A stretch of DNA of 64,000 nt from Manduca sexta (lineage: Eukaryota > Arthropoda > Insecta > Lepidoptera > Sphingidae). The notes below the pieces were generated by a model. That model saw only the letters and a list, made by a program, of their open reading frames with translations, was not told the origin of the DNA and did no database searches. Below, in pieces: positions 1-12,285 of this stretch. The stretch's first letter is position 1. Each line of letters begins with the position of its first letter. The stretch covers positions 20,406,777 through 20,470,776 of the forward strand of contig NC_051141.1 in NCBI RefSeq assembly GCF_014839805.1. The letters run 5' to 3'. Made by a program: the position numbers and the translations under genes.

Positions 1-1017
1 GATTTCTTCTTATATATACAAAATTCTATGTTGAAACATATCGTAATCGTCGCCTAAATCTTCACAGAATCATTGAACATATTTTCAAAGTATTACTTGC
101 CCCGTGCTCGGGTTGAATCCACGACCTGCATACCGACGTCGCAAACATCTGAATACCTGTCTTTGTTTATGCGCTGCTTACCTCATCGTAAATTACCACT
201 CCAACGTTATTATACAATAATATCTACAAACAGTAGCGTGGCGATGGATTTATCATCAATCAATGGTGAAGGGGCAGACAGAGAGGTAGCGTGTCCGTCA
301 GCGAAACCCATTCGCGTGCGTTAACACTGACGTTACGTTCTATATTTAAAATTTACTGGTATAGGATAGCATAGTGCGGTGTATTAGCGTAAAGTTGATT
401 GACCAAGTACTTTGGTGATGGTAGGTGGTCACGCTTTTCGCTTTGACTGAGGAAGTATTGTGCAACAAAAACCTAAAGTTACAGGTTTCTGTTGTGTATT
501 GCTGGACGTCCAAATACCCAGTCACGTTTGCATGCAACATTTATAATTTATCTAGTATTTTCGAATATTTGTATACCATGCAATATTCCTTTACTGAACT
601 ATATTTATAATGCCAAGCAAAAATTGAAATAATAATACGTATTTGTTTAAGGCGAGCGCAGGTTAGTTAAATTCCAACGAAATTCAGTGATTTCTTCGAA
701 GCAAAAATACGAAATAGTTTTCACATTTTAAACATTATCTATACTATGGGTCTAGTCTTTGCCTGCATATTTTTGCTGACGTGACATCCCCGTGAGGGGA
801 AAACTGCCCGACTCACGAGTTTAATTTGCGCCATTGTCCGCTAAACGTGCTCAAATACTGAATGTGGCGTTTTCATATTTGCTGATTAGGTGATGTTATT
901 TAGCTTATTGTACAAAGTGAGCAATGCTAGTGATGTTTTTCAATAGCTTGACTTACAAACAGCAATGTTAGACATGTTTTCTTACAATATGAATAAGCCA
1001 TCTAGGCAATCAGCTTG
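1..1017. other. AT-rich non-coding stretch, nothing recognised
   Basis: I see no gene, repeat copy or RNA in this stretch. ORFs of 83, 64 and 61 codons are present on both strands but have no recognisable domain, splice context or codon bias, so I treat them as chance. Confidence 0.6.
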
Positions 1018-1153
1018 GCAAAGTGACCCCACTGGACCAAATGGAAAATAGAGTTTGGTCCAGTAGAATGTGGACTGATGATAGATGATTAACCTTCGGC
1101 CGTCGACACAATTATGCCGGTCTGTTGAAACCGGGTATACACACACTGATGAA
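1018..1153 (+). repeat. Interspersed repeat family C, truncated copy
   Basis: This copy shares the family C core 'gatgatagatgattaacc' and 'acaattatgccggtctg' with the fuller copies at 3040-3263 and 59643-59880. It stops after the core and lacks the distal half. It carries an 11-bp perfect stem (1031-1041 with 1054-1064, 12-nt loop), which corresponds to a self-complementary segment of the family. There is no coding capacity. Confidence 0.75.
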
Positions 1154-3039
1154 GTAATAGTACGTCTTTCTCAGAGAAAATCGAAAATAGTAGGTTTCAT
1201 TCGTTTCGTAAGCTCATGGCCTTCTTGATTACTCCAAGTTCAGCCAGGCTACAGCCCTGACAACTAACATGCTCCCAATTGACTCACTTGCACGTTCATT
1301 CCATCTTTTAATTTAAAACGCTAGTTACTATCGTCAAATGTCTGTCACATCACACATGATAGTACTGAATGGACTGCCGAAATAATTAATTAGCATTTTT
1401 CGCCCAAGCTACCTCCAAAATCGCCAGCTGTATTGATAACGCCGGCCCGCCTATAAGTACCGAGCGTGTGGCGCACGCAACGCGACCTTCCATTACTTCG
1501 CAGATTTCTATATTTATAGCTGGAAGGGAGACGTGAGTTATAGTTTACGTTTACACTTGTGTTTACACGCGGGTACGTTCGCTTTGATTTATTTGTTGTA
1601 AAAGAAGTACTTGTGGTGTATTGGGGTATATTCGCGGTAATTTGCGAATTTAATGTCTCGGCAGATCTCATTCCGATAATTATGAAGTTGTTTCTCAGAA
1701 TGAGGAATTCAGAAAATTGTTTCATGGATTCTACGAAATACACAGGAGTTGTTTGGCATATTTTCGCTCTGTCGTCGTAGCATTGCAGCCAGCATCATAG
1801 GGCATAAAAAATTTGGTGCGCTGCTCGCACCACTGCTGAGCACCCTTTACAAATCAACATTATTGAATGAATCTAGAACAATTGTAAAAGGTTTTGAAAT
1901 GTTTTAATACTAGTTGAGTAAAAATTATTGCAAATCTGTTGTTTCTGGATAAAGATTACTTTGTAAAACTCTTACTCTAAGTAAAAATAAGCTTTCTTAT
2001 GTTTACGCGAATAATTAACTTTATAATAAAACTAGTTTATGGTGTTATCGCGATGAATATTTTTAATGTTTACTCCCAACTTTACGGCCTTCAATAAAAT
2101 TACTTATATGATTAAGTGTCAATGTGTTCTTTTACCTTCAAAATTCAATAGTGTGAACGTTTGTTTGTATTTCAGAAAAATGTTGATACAAAATATTGAA
2201 GTATTTAGTCCAGATTTCATACTAAGGTACAAGAGTTTTGTGGTATGTGGGAAAGACTACCTACTACATAACTCGGGAGAAAATGTACATATTAGAACTT
2301 AAATATTTTCGCAAATTACTATTATAATCTGATGTAAGTAATTAATAATTTTAGGTATTAAGTGTTTGCTTGATTCATGAATAGAGATTCCGATGATTCT
2401 TAGTATATTTTGTTTGTCAGAACATCATGAGTTTTCATTAAGCATACCAAACGGTCGTGAATTTTATCGGTAACAAAAATACAATATTATACAAATGTTA
2501 CTTCAATTTACGCATTTAAATAGCACAATACTGGATAACGCACCGCAACAAATATAAAATATAACCTAAAAACATCAATTTGATAAATGTTGAACTAAAA
2601 CACTACATAAATTCCTAATTCGTGCCATAACTCCTAAAGCAACAATCCTAAAAATATGCTTAATAAATTCCTGTAGTTTTTCACAATATAAACGTTACAA
2701 CAAAGGCTGTCAACGTACAGACAACATCTCCGTTTTTGTATAGAGATTGATTATCGATTACATTTCGTAACACATGTATGTTAAAATAAATGATTTTCAG
2801 CGATACCATAAATCTTGCGCATACTATAAAGTTGTTTTAAAATGGATCATATTATCGTATGGCGCGCTCGGTCCCGCGGGGCGCTGTTATCATGGATAAT
2901 GTTACTGCATCTAGATTAAACGGAAACTAGACTTCGCCTAGAATCTGGATTACGAAATTGTAATCTAAATATATTTGTTTTATTTAAGAAATCAATTCTT
3001 TATTTTTATACATCGACACGGCTCGCTGTACGTGATGAA
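1154..3039. other. AT-rich non-coding stretch
   Basis: No gene or identifiable element was found. A GC-richer patch near 1430-1520 underlies a 117-codon minus-strand ORF (1390-1743) that has no domain and no matching splice sites, so I do not call it. The rest is AT-rich, with no repeat copy I could recognise. Confidence 0.55.
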
Positions 3040-3263
3040 AAGTGAAGTGGGGTTGAATAAAATGTCGCCTGATGATAGATGATTACCTCTCGACAGTCGG
3101 CACAATTATGCCGGCCTGGTGGAACCCTATATACACAAGCTGATCCCGGAACGCGACACGCTTACATGGGCAACTATGGCGGGTTTTAATACCTTGTGTA
3201 CGGTGGTCGCTATCTGGGTAGATATAAAATATATCCTGCTACCAGCTTCTTTAATAACAGCAA
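3040..3263 (+). repeat. Interspersed repeat family C, near full length
   Basis: The copy begins with 'aagtgaagtggggttgaata', runs through the core 'cacaattatgccggcctg' and ends near 'ctgctaccagcttc'. It aligns by eye over its length with 59643-59880 (+) and with the reverse copy at 20138-20344. A 62-codon ORF inside it is only a reading through the repeat. No target-site duplication was recognised. Confidence 0.8.
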
Positions 3264-4440
3264 TGTTAAAATTAACAGCCGGGACAAAGAACTTTAACTT
3301 ATTATGAAACTTCTGTGATTGGTTGCCGTACCTATTCTTCAGGTAATTATTTAATTTTATTATTATCGGGGAAACAAGCAGAAAAATATTTGACTAAAAA
3401 TAAATGAACGCTAAATATAACACAATCAAAATAAAAAAAAAGGGATAACATCTGTAATATTACATAAACCATTCAAATTAAACTACATCATGCCAAAGAA
3501 TGTTTATCCTGAGAGCCAGATTTTAATGATGCCATAAGTAATTTCCTAAAATTATTACAAGACACAATGAATATGTCAACATCACAGAATTTTTCGTTGT
3601 AGTTTTCACATACTTTACGGATAAGACATTACCTCCATAATTTGTTCGAGTTATACAGTAAATATGTTTAATTGTTCTCTCACCAGCCTGCGATCTGCGA
3701 GGTTCATTAAATTAAATTAAACTGATGGGGTAAATTTAAAACAATAATTGCGGTATTTACTAAATACATTTTGAATCCGCTCAACTTTATTGTCTTGCAG
3801 ATTACAGATGGTGAAAGCCTCGCCTAATTTAGAGCTAACAAAACTATTATACAAAATTAATAGGTAGTACGTTTTTAAAATGTTCACTAACTCGAAGAAC
3901 AAAGCTTAGCATGCGGTAAACTTTGTTAACGATTACATCAATTGATCATCATGATAAAAAATATACCCAGAATCCGTGTAAACCCCTAGGACCTCTCACA
4001 ACTGAACCTCTTGTTACTGGCATTTATAGTATAATCATAATGTATATTATGTTTATGAGAGAAGGTTAATTATAACTAATCCACGATATACATTGGATTA
4101 ATAATTAAAACTTAATTACACCAGTGTGCGGGCTAACGATTGTTATATCTTGTAAAAGGCACGCGTACTCATATTCGGATATAAATAACGGCGAATGGAG
4201 CCGACCGTAAATAATCACAAAACGCGGCTAAAATAGAACAATATTAAGACATTCAATACTTCATTGCTATCGAACTGCGATCGATGTCAGTGTTCAACGG
4301 AGAAGAAAATCACCTCACTGATTCCAATAGGTCCGATCACATATGACATTAAAATTAAACTATTTTTCGGGTTTTATCGCGGTTTTATTAATTTTAGTTT
4401 TCTCCCGAAGTTTCGAAGACTTTGCAGCCTTCATGGTCAC
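3264..4440. other. AT-rich non-coding stretch
   Basis: No gene, RNA or repeat copy was recognised. Short ORFs on both strands look like chance. Confidence 0.55.
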
Positions 4441-4465
4441 GGGGGGGGGGGGGGGGGGGGGGGGG
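4441..4465 (+). repeat. Poly-G tract, 25 G
   Basis: There is an uninterrupted run of 25 G, which could form a G-quadruplex on this strand. It is the longest G/C homopolymer in the window. Its length is likely to vary between individuals and is easily miscounted in sequencing. Confidence 0.95.
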
Positions 4466-4678
4466 ACTGAGGGTGTTTATCCGTCTGTGATAAAAAAATA
4501 ATTTAATTTTAATGTCTAACATTCGCGTAGATATAAGAAATCATTATGTTATTTATCTTTCGGCATTAGTTATTTACTCTGCTCACCTCTGTAGTATGTG
4601 ATTCATCTACAAGAAGTTGCTCGCAAGTCGTTGCGCTGTTTGAACACATTGATATCGTATTTATATTTATGGCAGTTA

Positions 4679-4830
4679 GATGACGAGACGAGCATGCTGC
4701 TCGCCTGATGGTACGCTTACTGCTTATAGGACAGTGCCCACACCATTCAGAACTACAGAGTACTGCGGAGCACTTCACGCTGTTCGTCACCCTGAGACAT
4801 GAGATGGTCTATCTCGTAATACACATCCCA
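4679..4830 (+). repeat. Interspersed repeat family B, 5' half
   Basis: The copy opens with 'tgacgagacgagcatgctgc' and 'cgcctgatggta', shared with 5121-5416 and 50239-50537. It continues through 'cctgagacatgagatg' and then loses similarity. It is diverged relative to the fuller copies and overlaps two short spurious ORFs. Confidence 0.75.
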
Positions 4831-5120
4831 TCACTCAGTGCGACTTGTTTTATTGTAATGGAGAATGGTATTCCTACAAAATTTCTATAACATTATAATT
4901 GTCAGTGTCAATGACTTGAGTATTTTCAGTAGAGAACGTGTGCGTACACTTAATACATACAATCATTACAAAGCCGTAAAACCAAATACTGATTTTTATC
5001 AGACGAAATGATTTCTATCGTCAACCGACAGGATCGGTCTGTCTTTTTTAAAAGTGTGTAGTCTGACGGAACGACCTGTAATCTAAATTATAATATTAGG
5101 GGTTTTGATATTTTTTTTTA

Positions 5121-5416
5121 TTTCTTTGTATGACGAGACGAGCTTGCTGTTGGCCTGATTGTAAGCGATACGACCGCCCATAAACAGTAGAAACACCATC
5201 CAACACCTTGAATTACAATGTATTGTTTGGTATTCCACTGCGCTCGCCATCCTGAGACGTGAGATGTTAAGTCTTATTATGGCCAGTAGGTACACTGCCT
5301 ATAATGATCTTTAAACCGGAACACAACAGTGACTATACACAGCTGTTTGGCAGCAGAAATAGACATTGTGGTGGTACCTATCCAGGCGGACTATCACATA
5401 ATATGAGAGACCACCA
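5121..5416 (+). repeat. Interspersed repeat family B, near full length
   Basis: All conserved blocks of the family are present in order: 'atgacgagacgagcttgctg', 'gcctgatt', 'cctgagacgtgagatg', 'cacaacagtgactatacac', 'gcagaaatagacattg' and the terminal 'gagagaccacca'. A T-rich tract lies just upstream of the start. Other copies are 50239-50537 (+), 16245-16540 (-), 45048-45242 (-) and 59073-59371 (-). It has no coding capacity. The transposon class is unassigned; dispersal in both orientations with similar ends fits a SINE or MITE. Confidence 0.85.
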
Positions 5417-7453
5417 GTAAAATATCGTATCAATAAATATAATATCAAAAAGAATAGGTAAGTATTCCTAATGGTAATGCGCAATTATTTTTTTTTCAAC
5501 GGGTGTATATTCTTATGGTAAGTGATTGCCGGCCTTACAAGATAGAAAAGTCGTAGGTGTTGATAAAAATCGGTGACCGACATAAATCGTATCCGGGCTT
5601 ATTAACATATTTTTTCGACACAACGGGTAAGTCACCTCATAGTGTGATAAAAAAGTCTATAAACGTCGCATGTATTTAAATGATTAGATTGACATATCCA
5701 GATAACAATATTGTGGCAGTATCTAGCATTTAAAACAACTTAGGTCTTCCTATGTGTCATTTTCATTTATTATTAATACGATACCAGAGTTGATATATAG
5801 ATAATAGGTATTATCTGTTGTCTTCGGGGAAACAGCTATGTTTTTAATATTATCAATATGAATCGCTTTTAAAATAATACCGCGTTATTGTAATCTACAC
5901 AGTTGAATATTTGGAAACATCTGTCAGCGTCATATATTTTATATTATAATATATTTATATTTGTATCCGTTACTGGCTTTAATATTTTATCAGATTGTAG
6001 CTCCAACATTAAGGGCAGTGTATTTTAATAAATAAATATTTTAAGTACCTATATTGTCATAGTCGACATATTATGGGTAAAAAATCTGTTAAATGTATGT
6101 CATTTTCTGTGGTACGTTTTGTGAAAATATGCTGCACTGTAAAGCGACTGAAGAAAAAACTTTCTGCAATATCGATGGGTTTATTGAGGTGTTACAATGT
6201 TTTTATTTAGTGTCACAGAAGTAACTGCTACAATAAGAGTTAAAAATAAATACTGCATGCATATGATATTACTAATGTGAAAACAACATGCACCTATGTA
6301 ATATTACTGATAATTGATGCGAATACATAATAATCGAAGATCGAAAGAATTCGGTTAGTTTTGCGAGAAACGTATATATTTTTCGGTATAGCGGGTAAGT
6401 TAGACGATGGCATATTTAAAAAAAAAACAAAAATGAAGAAAGTGCGTTGTCAGCTTTTAAATAAAAAACGATTTTTCTTAAGTTTCAACAGGGCAGTGCC
6501 ATTATAGCAATCTTGCTCGGTCTCTACTTATGTTCTCTTTCCTTAATAATAGGGAGCACACGATGTTTAGATATTTGCGACGTAAATACTTAGATATTAG
6601 ACCACCGAAAAATCCATTGCAATTCTTCACACTTCAAACAAATATTTACTCAGTAGTACGTCTCCATGCGCAACATACCAGTTTCAATCCAGCTTGTTTG
6701 AAGAGCAACTATCAAACAAAGGGATTTACAAAAGATGCAACAATTGAAAGAATACATCCACACAAAGCGACCGCAGATGGATTTAAAAATACATTCACAT
6801 CCCTGAATTTGAAAATGGAAGCTTTGAGGTGCCGGATGTTGGCGCGGACTCCTTTGCCCCCGGGTTCGTAGTTTGCCGTTTGAGGAATACATATATTTCC
6901 TTAATATTTTCAAATGTCTTTGATATGGAATTAAATTTTCTAAAGAATTCTTTAAAGAAATGGTATATATAAAATGATAACTTTAAAAGCATTCGTACAT
7001 AACTTGTATGTGTGGAGAATCATTTGCAATAGCCAGTTATAATATACAGATATATCCAAACATATTTAATCGTATCTTACTTCAACTTGTACTTACTAAT
7101 TTTATAGGCGAATTTGTGTGAAAATGTTTGATTCAGATTGAATGAATAATATAGTAACGTTTTACGTACTTGAACTAGATGCATTGAAGACAAAAGAAAC
7201 GAATTTTGTCTTCATCCTCTATAGACCTGCTTTAGTTGGACTCTATCGTGTTACATCCTGTATAATATTCTTATAATATTGACTAATTAACAATTTATAC
7301 TGGTGGTAGTAGTAGTCCAACTATGTATTTTATATTAATATTGGCCTAGTATTAAGGAATAGTTTTTAAATATTACCTTATAAGTGCCTTAGGCCACACA
7401 GCTAAAGTGATAGACAAACATGTCAGCTTACAGAATTAGACAAAGAGAAATTA
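5417..7453. other. AT-rich stretch with one unexplained 113-codon ORF
   Basis: The stretch is mostly featureless. At 6530-6871 (+) a 113-codon ORF is open, and the opposite strand is also open across 6650-6913 in more than one frame. None of the translations shows a domain I recognise, and there is no promoter, poly(A) or splice context. The locally balanced composition suggests a fossil exon or repeat fragment rather than a live gene. Confidence 0.4.
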
Positions 7454-7500
7454 TGGTGCCTATCCAGACGGACCCACGTATATAAGAGACCAACCATTAC
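7454..7500 (+). repeat. Family B, 3' terminal fragment
   Basis: Only the family B end is present: 'ggtgcctatccagacgg' followed by 'ataagagaccaaccat', matching the terminus of 5121-5416. Confidence 0.55.
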
Positions 7501-10146
7501 AATATCGGTGTACATCAAAAACTCCATACGAATCTTAGATTTGAAGAATCTAATCATAAAATACACAAAAACCAGATCCAAACCTCAGGTCTCCCAGTCA
7601 GTCAACCACTAGACTAAGGAAGCACAAGTATTAACTAAATCCCTTATTAATGTCGAAATCAGTCTCCAGAATTTCATTACAGCGGTGCAGCGAAGGCTTT
7701 AGTATTCTTACCTCTGTTTCATAACATCAAATAAACTTTACGTTTCACAGTGGAACAAAGATATATTGTTTTAAAAGAATATTATGCATTTTCCATTTTC
7801 TGTTTGCGGTCACGTTGTTTGTTTTGTATAGAAATCGAGAAGTTTGTTAGTGGGGCGTATCACGAACCCGGGTCGGAGTTTCAAACATATATTGAATTTG
7901 TGTTCAGTGATGTAGTTTTATAGAAAGTAATCTGTAAACAGATATGAAGTTTGTCAGTCGGTATGAAGTAACCTTTGGATCTACTGAACTGATTTTAATA
8001 TTTCTCTTTAGAAAGTTGCAGTATGAATAACATTATTAAAGTTATTATCTCCTAAAGATTATTTTATGTGCACGAGGTCAGCGTGTAAGCTTAGAATAAC
8101 TTAAAATCGCTAATATGTTCAAGATCCCTCTAATATTTCAAGAGTTCTAGAAATGGGTGACCTATTTGTTCCAATACTCGGCTTAAAATGTAGACGGATT
8201 TTTAACAAATTTACTGTATTATAAATTATTAAACTGATTTATAAATTCTTAATTCTGTCCAATCAGAAGAACGTGAAGTCACTCACTTTAGTAGAATGTC
8301 TAAGAAGAATTTCAAAGTTACAAAGCCTTGTATATCACTGCGTCATGAGAACGGAAAGAAAAAATGTTGCCGGGCCTTGCACAGTGCACACCTTGCATCT
8401 GGCCATTAACAAATACCGTGGGAGTTGGTCGGGAGCCTTGTATTACGTTTCAAACAACCAGCTGCAATAACTGCCCTTTACGATACACTTTTGCTTCCTA
8501 CCTACCCCAACAAGATACTGTTATAAAATATTACGCTGATTTTCTTATGCAGGAAATTCAGAAAGTAATTTCTTGCATATTTCATATCGTTTCGTGTTTT
8601 TGTAATCCTATTTGTAGTTTTGTGAAAATAACCGTTTTAAATTAAGAAAAACCATGGCGTAGTGGAGGCTGTGGAGACGTTCCATCAAGATAAAGGCATA
8701 AGTTTATGTGGTCTTCTGGTTTTGGGCCCGATGATGTAAACCGGCTCTTACGGCTAAACCCAATTTAAAGTCGGTATTGTAGTCATACTACAATATTTTT
8801 AAGTCTGTGACTATTTTAAGAGTGAATGCTCGAAATGTTTTCAAAAATAATTTCAGATGAATAAAATTTTACCCGTTCGACATTGCGAATATTTTCAGTT
8901 CCAAAGACCATCGATCGGACAGCGGTCCACGCGATAAGACTTGCCGACCGGTAGTTGACTTTATACAATTGAAATTTGCGCGACGACTTCATCTCCTGAC
9001 CTTCCTACCGAATATAACCTACTTCATATATTGTTATTTGCACAAATATATACTTTTTCGTTATTTGGGACTTTATTCAGGCTTTAAAAATATAACAAAG
9101 TAATTTTGATTTATGACAATCATTGCTTTTTCCCGCTCTAATTATTAAGTAAGAGAATCACAAATTATATTATGATAAAACATTCACCAATAAGAAGTTC
9201 TTCGTAATGGTATATGCATATGCGAATTCATAACCGAGTTGAAATATATGTTGTTATGCTTGTGTAATATGTAAAAGGACTTAGCGACAGCGTCGTTTTA
9301 TTGAGGTCTGAACGCGACTTGTTACAGCGAACCATATGGTTAGGTTTTCTTCATAGGCTAATCGAGACAATATAAAATATTTCTGTACTATGTATGGCAC
9401 CCTCAGCTCACATTGCTATAGGAAGACCTCCAAACTTCAAACCAACCAAGGGAAACTAAGAAAGGCCTCAGTCCCGGATGGACAGACGACAAGGCGTTAA
9501 ATGATAAATATAATGAAATGAGACATTACATATATACGTATGCTCTATCTAGAAGTTACGCGAGTATAACCCTTGTTCCTCTGCCGGTAAATCAGAGCTC
9601 GCTCGTAAACCACACGCAGTTAAATTTAATATTAAACTGCGAGATAATTAATATAATGCACTGCGGGTGAGATTCGCTTGTACTCGTGGATATACCTATA
9701 ATAATATTTTATGATGCGGTAGAATGAGACATGAGCAGTGCAATTGATAATGCTGGTGGTAGCATGGTATTCAGTCGAGCACCATACAAAAGATGTAGAT
9801 CCAACCGTAGTTTCCCTCATTAGTGTGCGCGTTCCAGGATCTTCAAGTCGAATGGCGGGGGGGTAATCGTCTCTCCATCCCATTATAATGACTAGGTAAG
9901 TCCTAACGAATAGCAAACGTGTCAATTTAATGAATCACAGTTACGGCACAAATTGCAGTGACAAGCAGTAAATATTTAGTTTTCATGTAGCTCTGAAACT
10001 GATAGTTACTTGAACTAACCAAGCGAACTGTTGCATCTCGTTGCGACTATGTTTGGTTTTAATCTGATACTCCAGACTGATTTAATTAGTAGTGGCATTT
10101 CGACACTATTGCACAATATCATAATTTATGTTTATTTTGATATATC
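7501..10146. other. Non-coding stretch, no confident element
   Basis: No gene was found. Two overlapping ORFs at 8273-8645 and a 97-codon minus ORF at 9632-9925 have no recognisable domain. Near 9830-9860 a sequence resembles the reverse of a SINE tRNA-like head, but it is too degraded to assign. Confidence 0.45.
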
Positions 10147-10291
10147 AGCCCGGCACGGAGCTTGGAATTTGTACCCGATATGGCGATAGGCTCGCCCACA
10201 ATCACATCAGGGCATAGAATACACAAAGCAAAGGGTTATTAGTTGCGCGTTTGCCTTTTTGGCATATAAAGTGGGAGTATATGTATTTATT
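10147..10291 (+). repeat. SINE-like family D, body fragment
   Basis: The copy contains the family D string 'gtacccgatatggcgatagg', then 'ctcgcccacaatcacatcag', a degraded 'aacacaaagc' block and a remnant of the 'ttgcgcctctgcc' block. The tRNA-like head is missing or unrecognisable. Confidence 0.65.
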
Positions 10292-10780
10292 TGAAATATA
10301 GCTACTTACTCTTAGAGCCTAACGAGGAGGGAGCACTTAACACTTTAATTGGCCTTATATGTGTGCAATTTTTTAAATTAAATGGATCTTTCCTGACAGC
10401 CAACGTCGAGACGGAATCGTGGATGCAGGGGCGTGATAAAGAGTAAATCTTATTTCTTGTTCCTAAGTATTATATTTGTGTGCCACCCACGCATCGTTTT
10501 TCCAGCGTCGTAGCACGTGAGGGACATGATTAAGGAGAAGTGTCTATAGGTTTATTATTGCCGTAAAGAGTAAAAATACACGTCTTGCGGGTGAATATAA
10601 AATTTTAAAATAGTTTTCCTTTCTTCAACCTTTACATGGACTTATCTATTTTTAATTGAGGAAAAAAGACGGTCTTAAATGAAAAGGGTATATTTATATA
10701 ATCTATAATTATTTTACTTATTATATGTTATAAAACGTTATATTTACGTAAAAATATATTATACAGATTTTCATAGGATA

Positions 10781-11053
10781 CTAGCTGACCCAACAGACGT
10801 AGTCCCGTCTTAACTATGTATTTGCAGCGCGCATTCTGTCAATCGCTGACAGTTATTTCAAACAATTGACAGTTATATAAAAAAGTTTTCTGACATTTTC
10901 TAATATGCCGCGCAATTTTTTGAATTTTTTCTTTCATAAGAATTTTCTCCTGACAATAACAAACACAACAAAAAAAAATTGTGATATCCGTCCAGCCGTT
11001 CACGCGTGATGGCGTGACCAAGGGCAATAGGGATTCATTTTTATATGTATAGA
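10781..11053 (-). mobile_element. Non-autonomous Helitron, complete, about 273 bp
   Basis: On the minus strand the element begins TC (11053-11052), preceded by host A, and ends CTAG (10784-10781), followed by host T. This is the A|TC...CTAG|T signature of Helitrons. A short hairpin lies a little upstream of CTAG ('agacg' pairing with 'cgtct'). The body contains 'ggtcacgccatcacgcgtga' read on the minus strand, and the copy aligns end to end with the + strand copy at 48173-48459. There is no RepHel protein, so it depends on an autonomous helper elsewhere. Confidence 0.85.
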
Positions 11054-11340
11054 TAGATTAGGTTCCAAAGTTGTTTTATTAAAACAAAACCAGTGGGTAC
11101 CATCACATGACGGTACACACTTTTTAAGTATATTACTCACTTTCCGAGATCAACCGCCCCAGGAGTGCCACCTGACATACGAATTCAGTACCTCCAGATC
11201 AACAGACCCCAGCCGCCGCCACTGGGCAGACGACTCACTTCATCACATTGATAGAACAAGATATTTCTTTTTATCGCGCCAGAAGAAAGGCGCGGCGGTA
11301 TGACAATAAAATGACTGAATTAGTAACGTACTTATTGTCT

Positions 11341-11545
11341 GTGCACGTCACCGCTCCGAGGTCCCGAATTCGAATCCCGAGTCAAACAAAGTGATATTGG
11401 ATATTTCTGTAATCAGCCCGGAATCTTTTGTATCTGATATGGCAACAGCCACGCTTCCTTTCATATCAAGTCATGGCTAAAAGGGGACTCTGATTACACC
11501 TATGCCTTTTCCTTGGGGAATAAAGGTGAGATTTGTGTGCATTTA
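11341..11545 (+). repeat. SINE-like family D with tRNA-like B box
   Basis: A B-box-like 'gaattcgaatccc' lies near 11366, followed by the family D body 'aaagtgatattggat', 'atctgatatggcaacagcc' and the degraded tail 'ttccttggggaataaaggtg'. It is diverged from the consensus suggested by the other copies. Confidence 0.6.
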
Positions 11546-12085
11546 TAATAACGTAACCTAGCACAACGTACACGTAATTGTCTTAAACGTGGCTTAACGA
11601 AATACCCAACATCGTTAATTCAATGCCAAGTGAATTAGTTTCATACAATGTGACAAGTGAAGACACTGGCTGCAATCTAGCAAGTACGAGCGCCACAATG
11701 ACACGATTATTAAGGAGAGGGTTAACGTGGCCTTGTGTTGACATGAGACAAGTTAGGTCAAACCTATTTGAACACTATACTCTGTGTCATTAGTGACATT
11801 ATGGCTTGTTACTTAGCTTAATGACTGTCATACTTAACTATGCTGAAATGATCTGCATGCAACTTTTTATTAGATGTATAAAATATGGAAAATCATCAAG
11901 CATATATGATTAATAAAAAAATATTCATAAGAGATGGTTTTATTGTGTTTTTAACGATTAAATATAAGTTATGATATGAGAGGCTATCCAGACAGTAAAG
12001 TTAACGTTTCTAATAGTTATAGAGTGTTATGTTTCACAATGTACAGATACATTATGAAGTGTTATTAATATTATATATCACTTTA
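11546..12085. other. AT-rich non-coding stretch
   Basis: Nothing was recognised here. Confidence 0.5.
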
Positions 12086-12285
12086 ATTTACACTATTATA
12101 ACGCTTTAGAGTTTGTTTATTTGAACGCACGATCTTAGGAACTACTGGTTCGAATTGAATTGTTTTTTTAGTGTTGGATAACCCATTTATTGAGAAATGC
12201 TATAGGCTATAAACATCACGACCAATAGGAGCGGATTTTCCGAGTGCTTTCGTTGCATGTGCTGCGTAAACAGTTAAAATTACGT
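12086..12285 (+). mobile_element. Helitron 5' fragment with a single 123-bp-type unit
   Basis: This is the same family as 34934-36182, in the opposite orientation. It has the 5' region 'actattataacgctttagag', 'tttgtttatttgaacgc', 'taggaactac', one copy of the internal unit ('gctataggctataaacatca', 'gaccaataggagcgg') and the following 'tgctgcgtaaacagtt'. The 3' half and the CTAG end are not recognisable. It matters because it carries one unit where the other copy has seven. Confidence 0.75.

Noticed and set aside
1390..1743. 117-codon minus-strand ORF
   Set aside because: No recognisable domain. The GC-richer patch explains the lack of stops.
4264..4470. ORF ending in a poly-glycine run
   Set aside because: The glycines are the translation of the 25-G homopolymer, and nothing else supports a gene.
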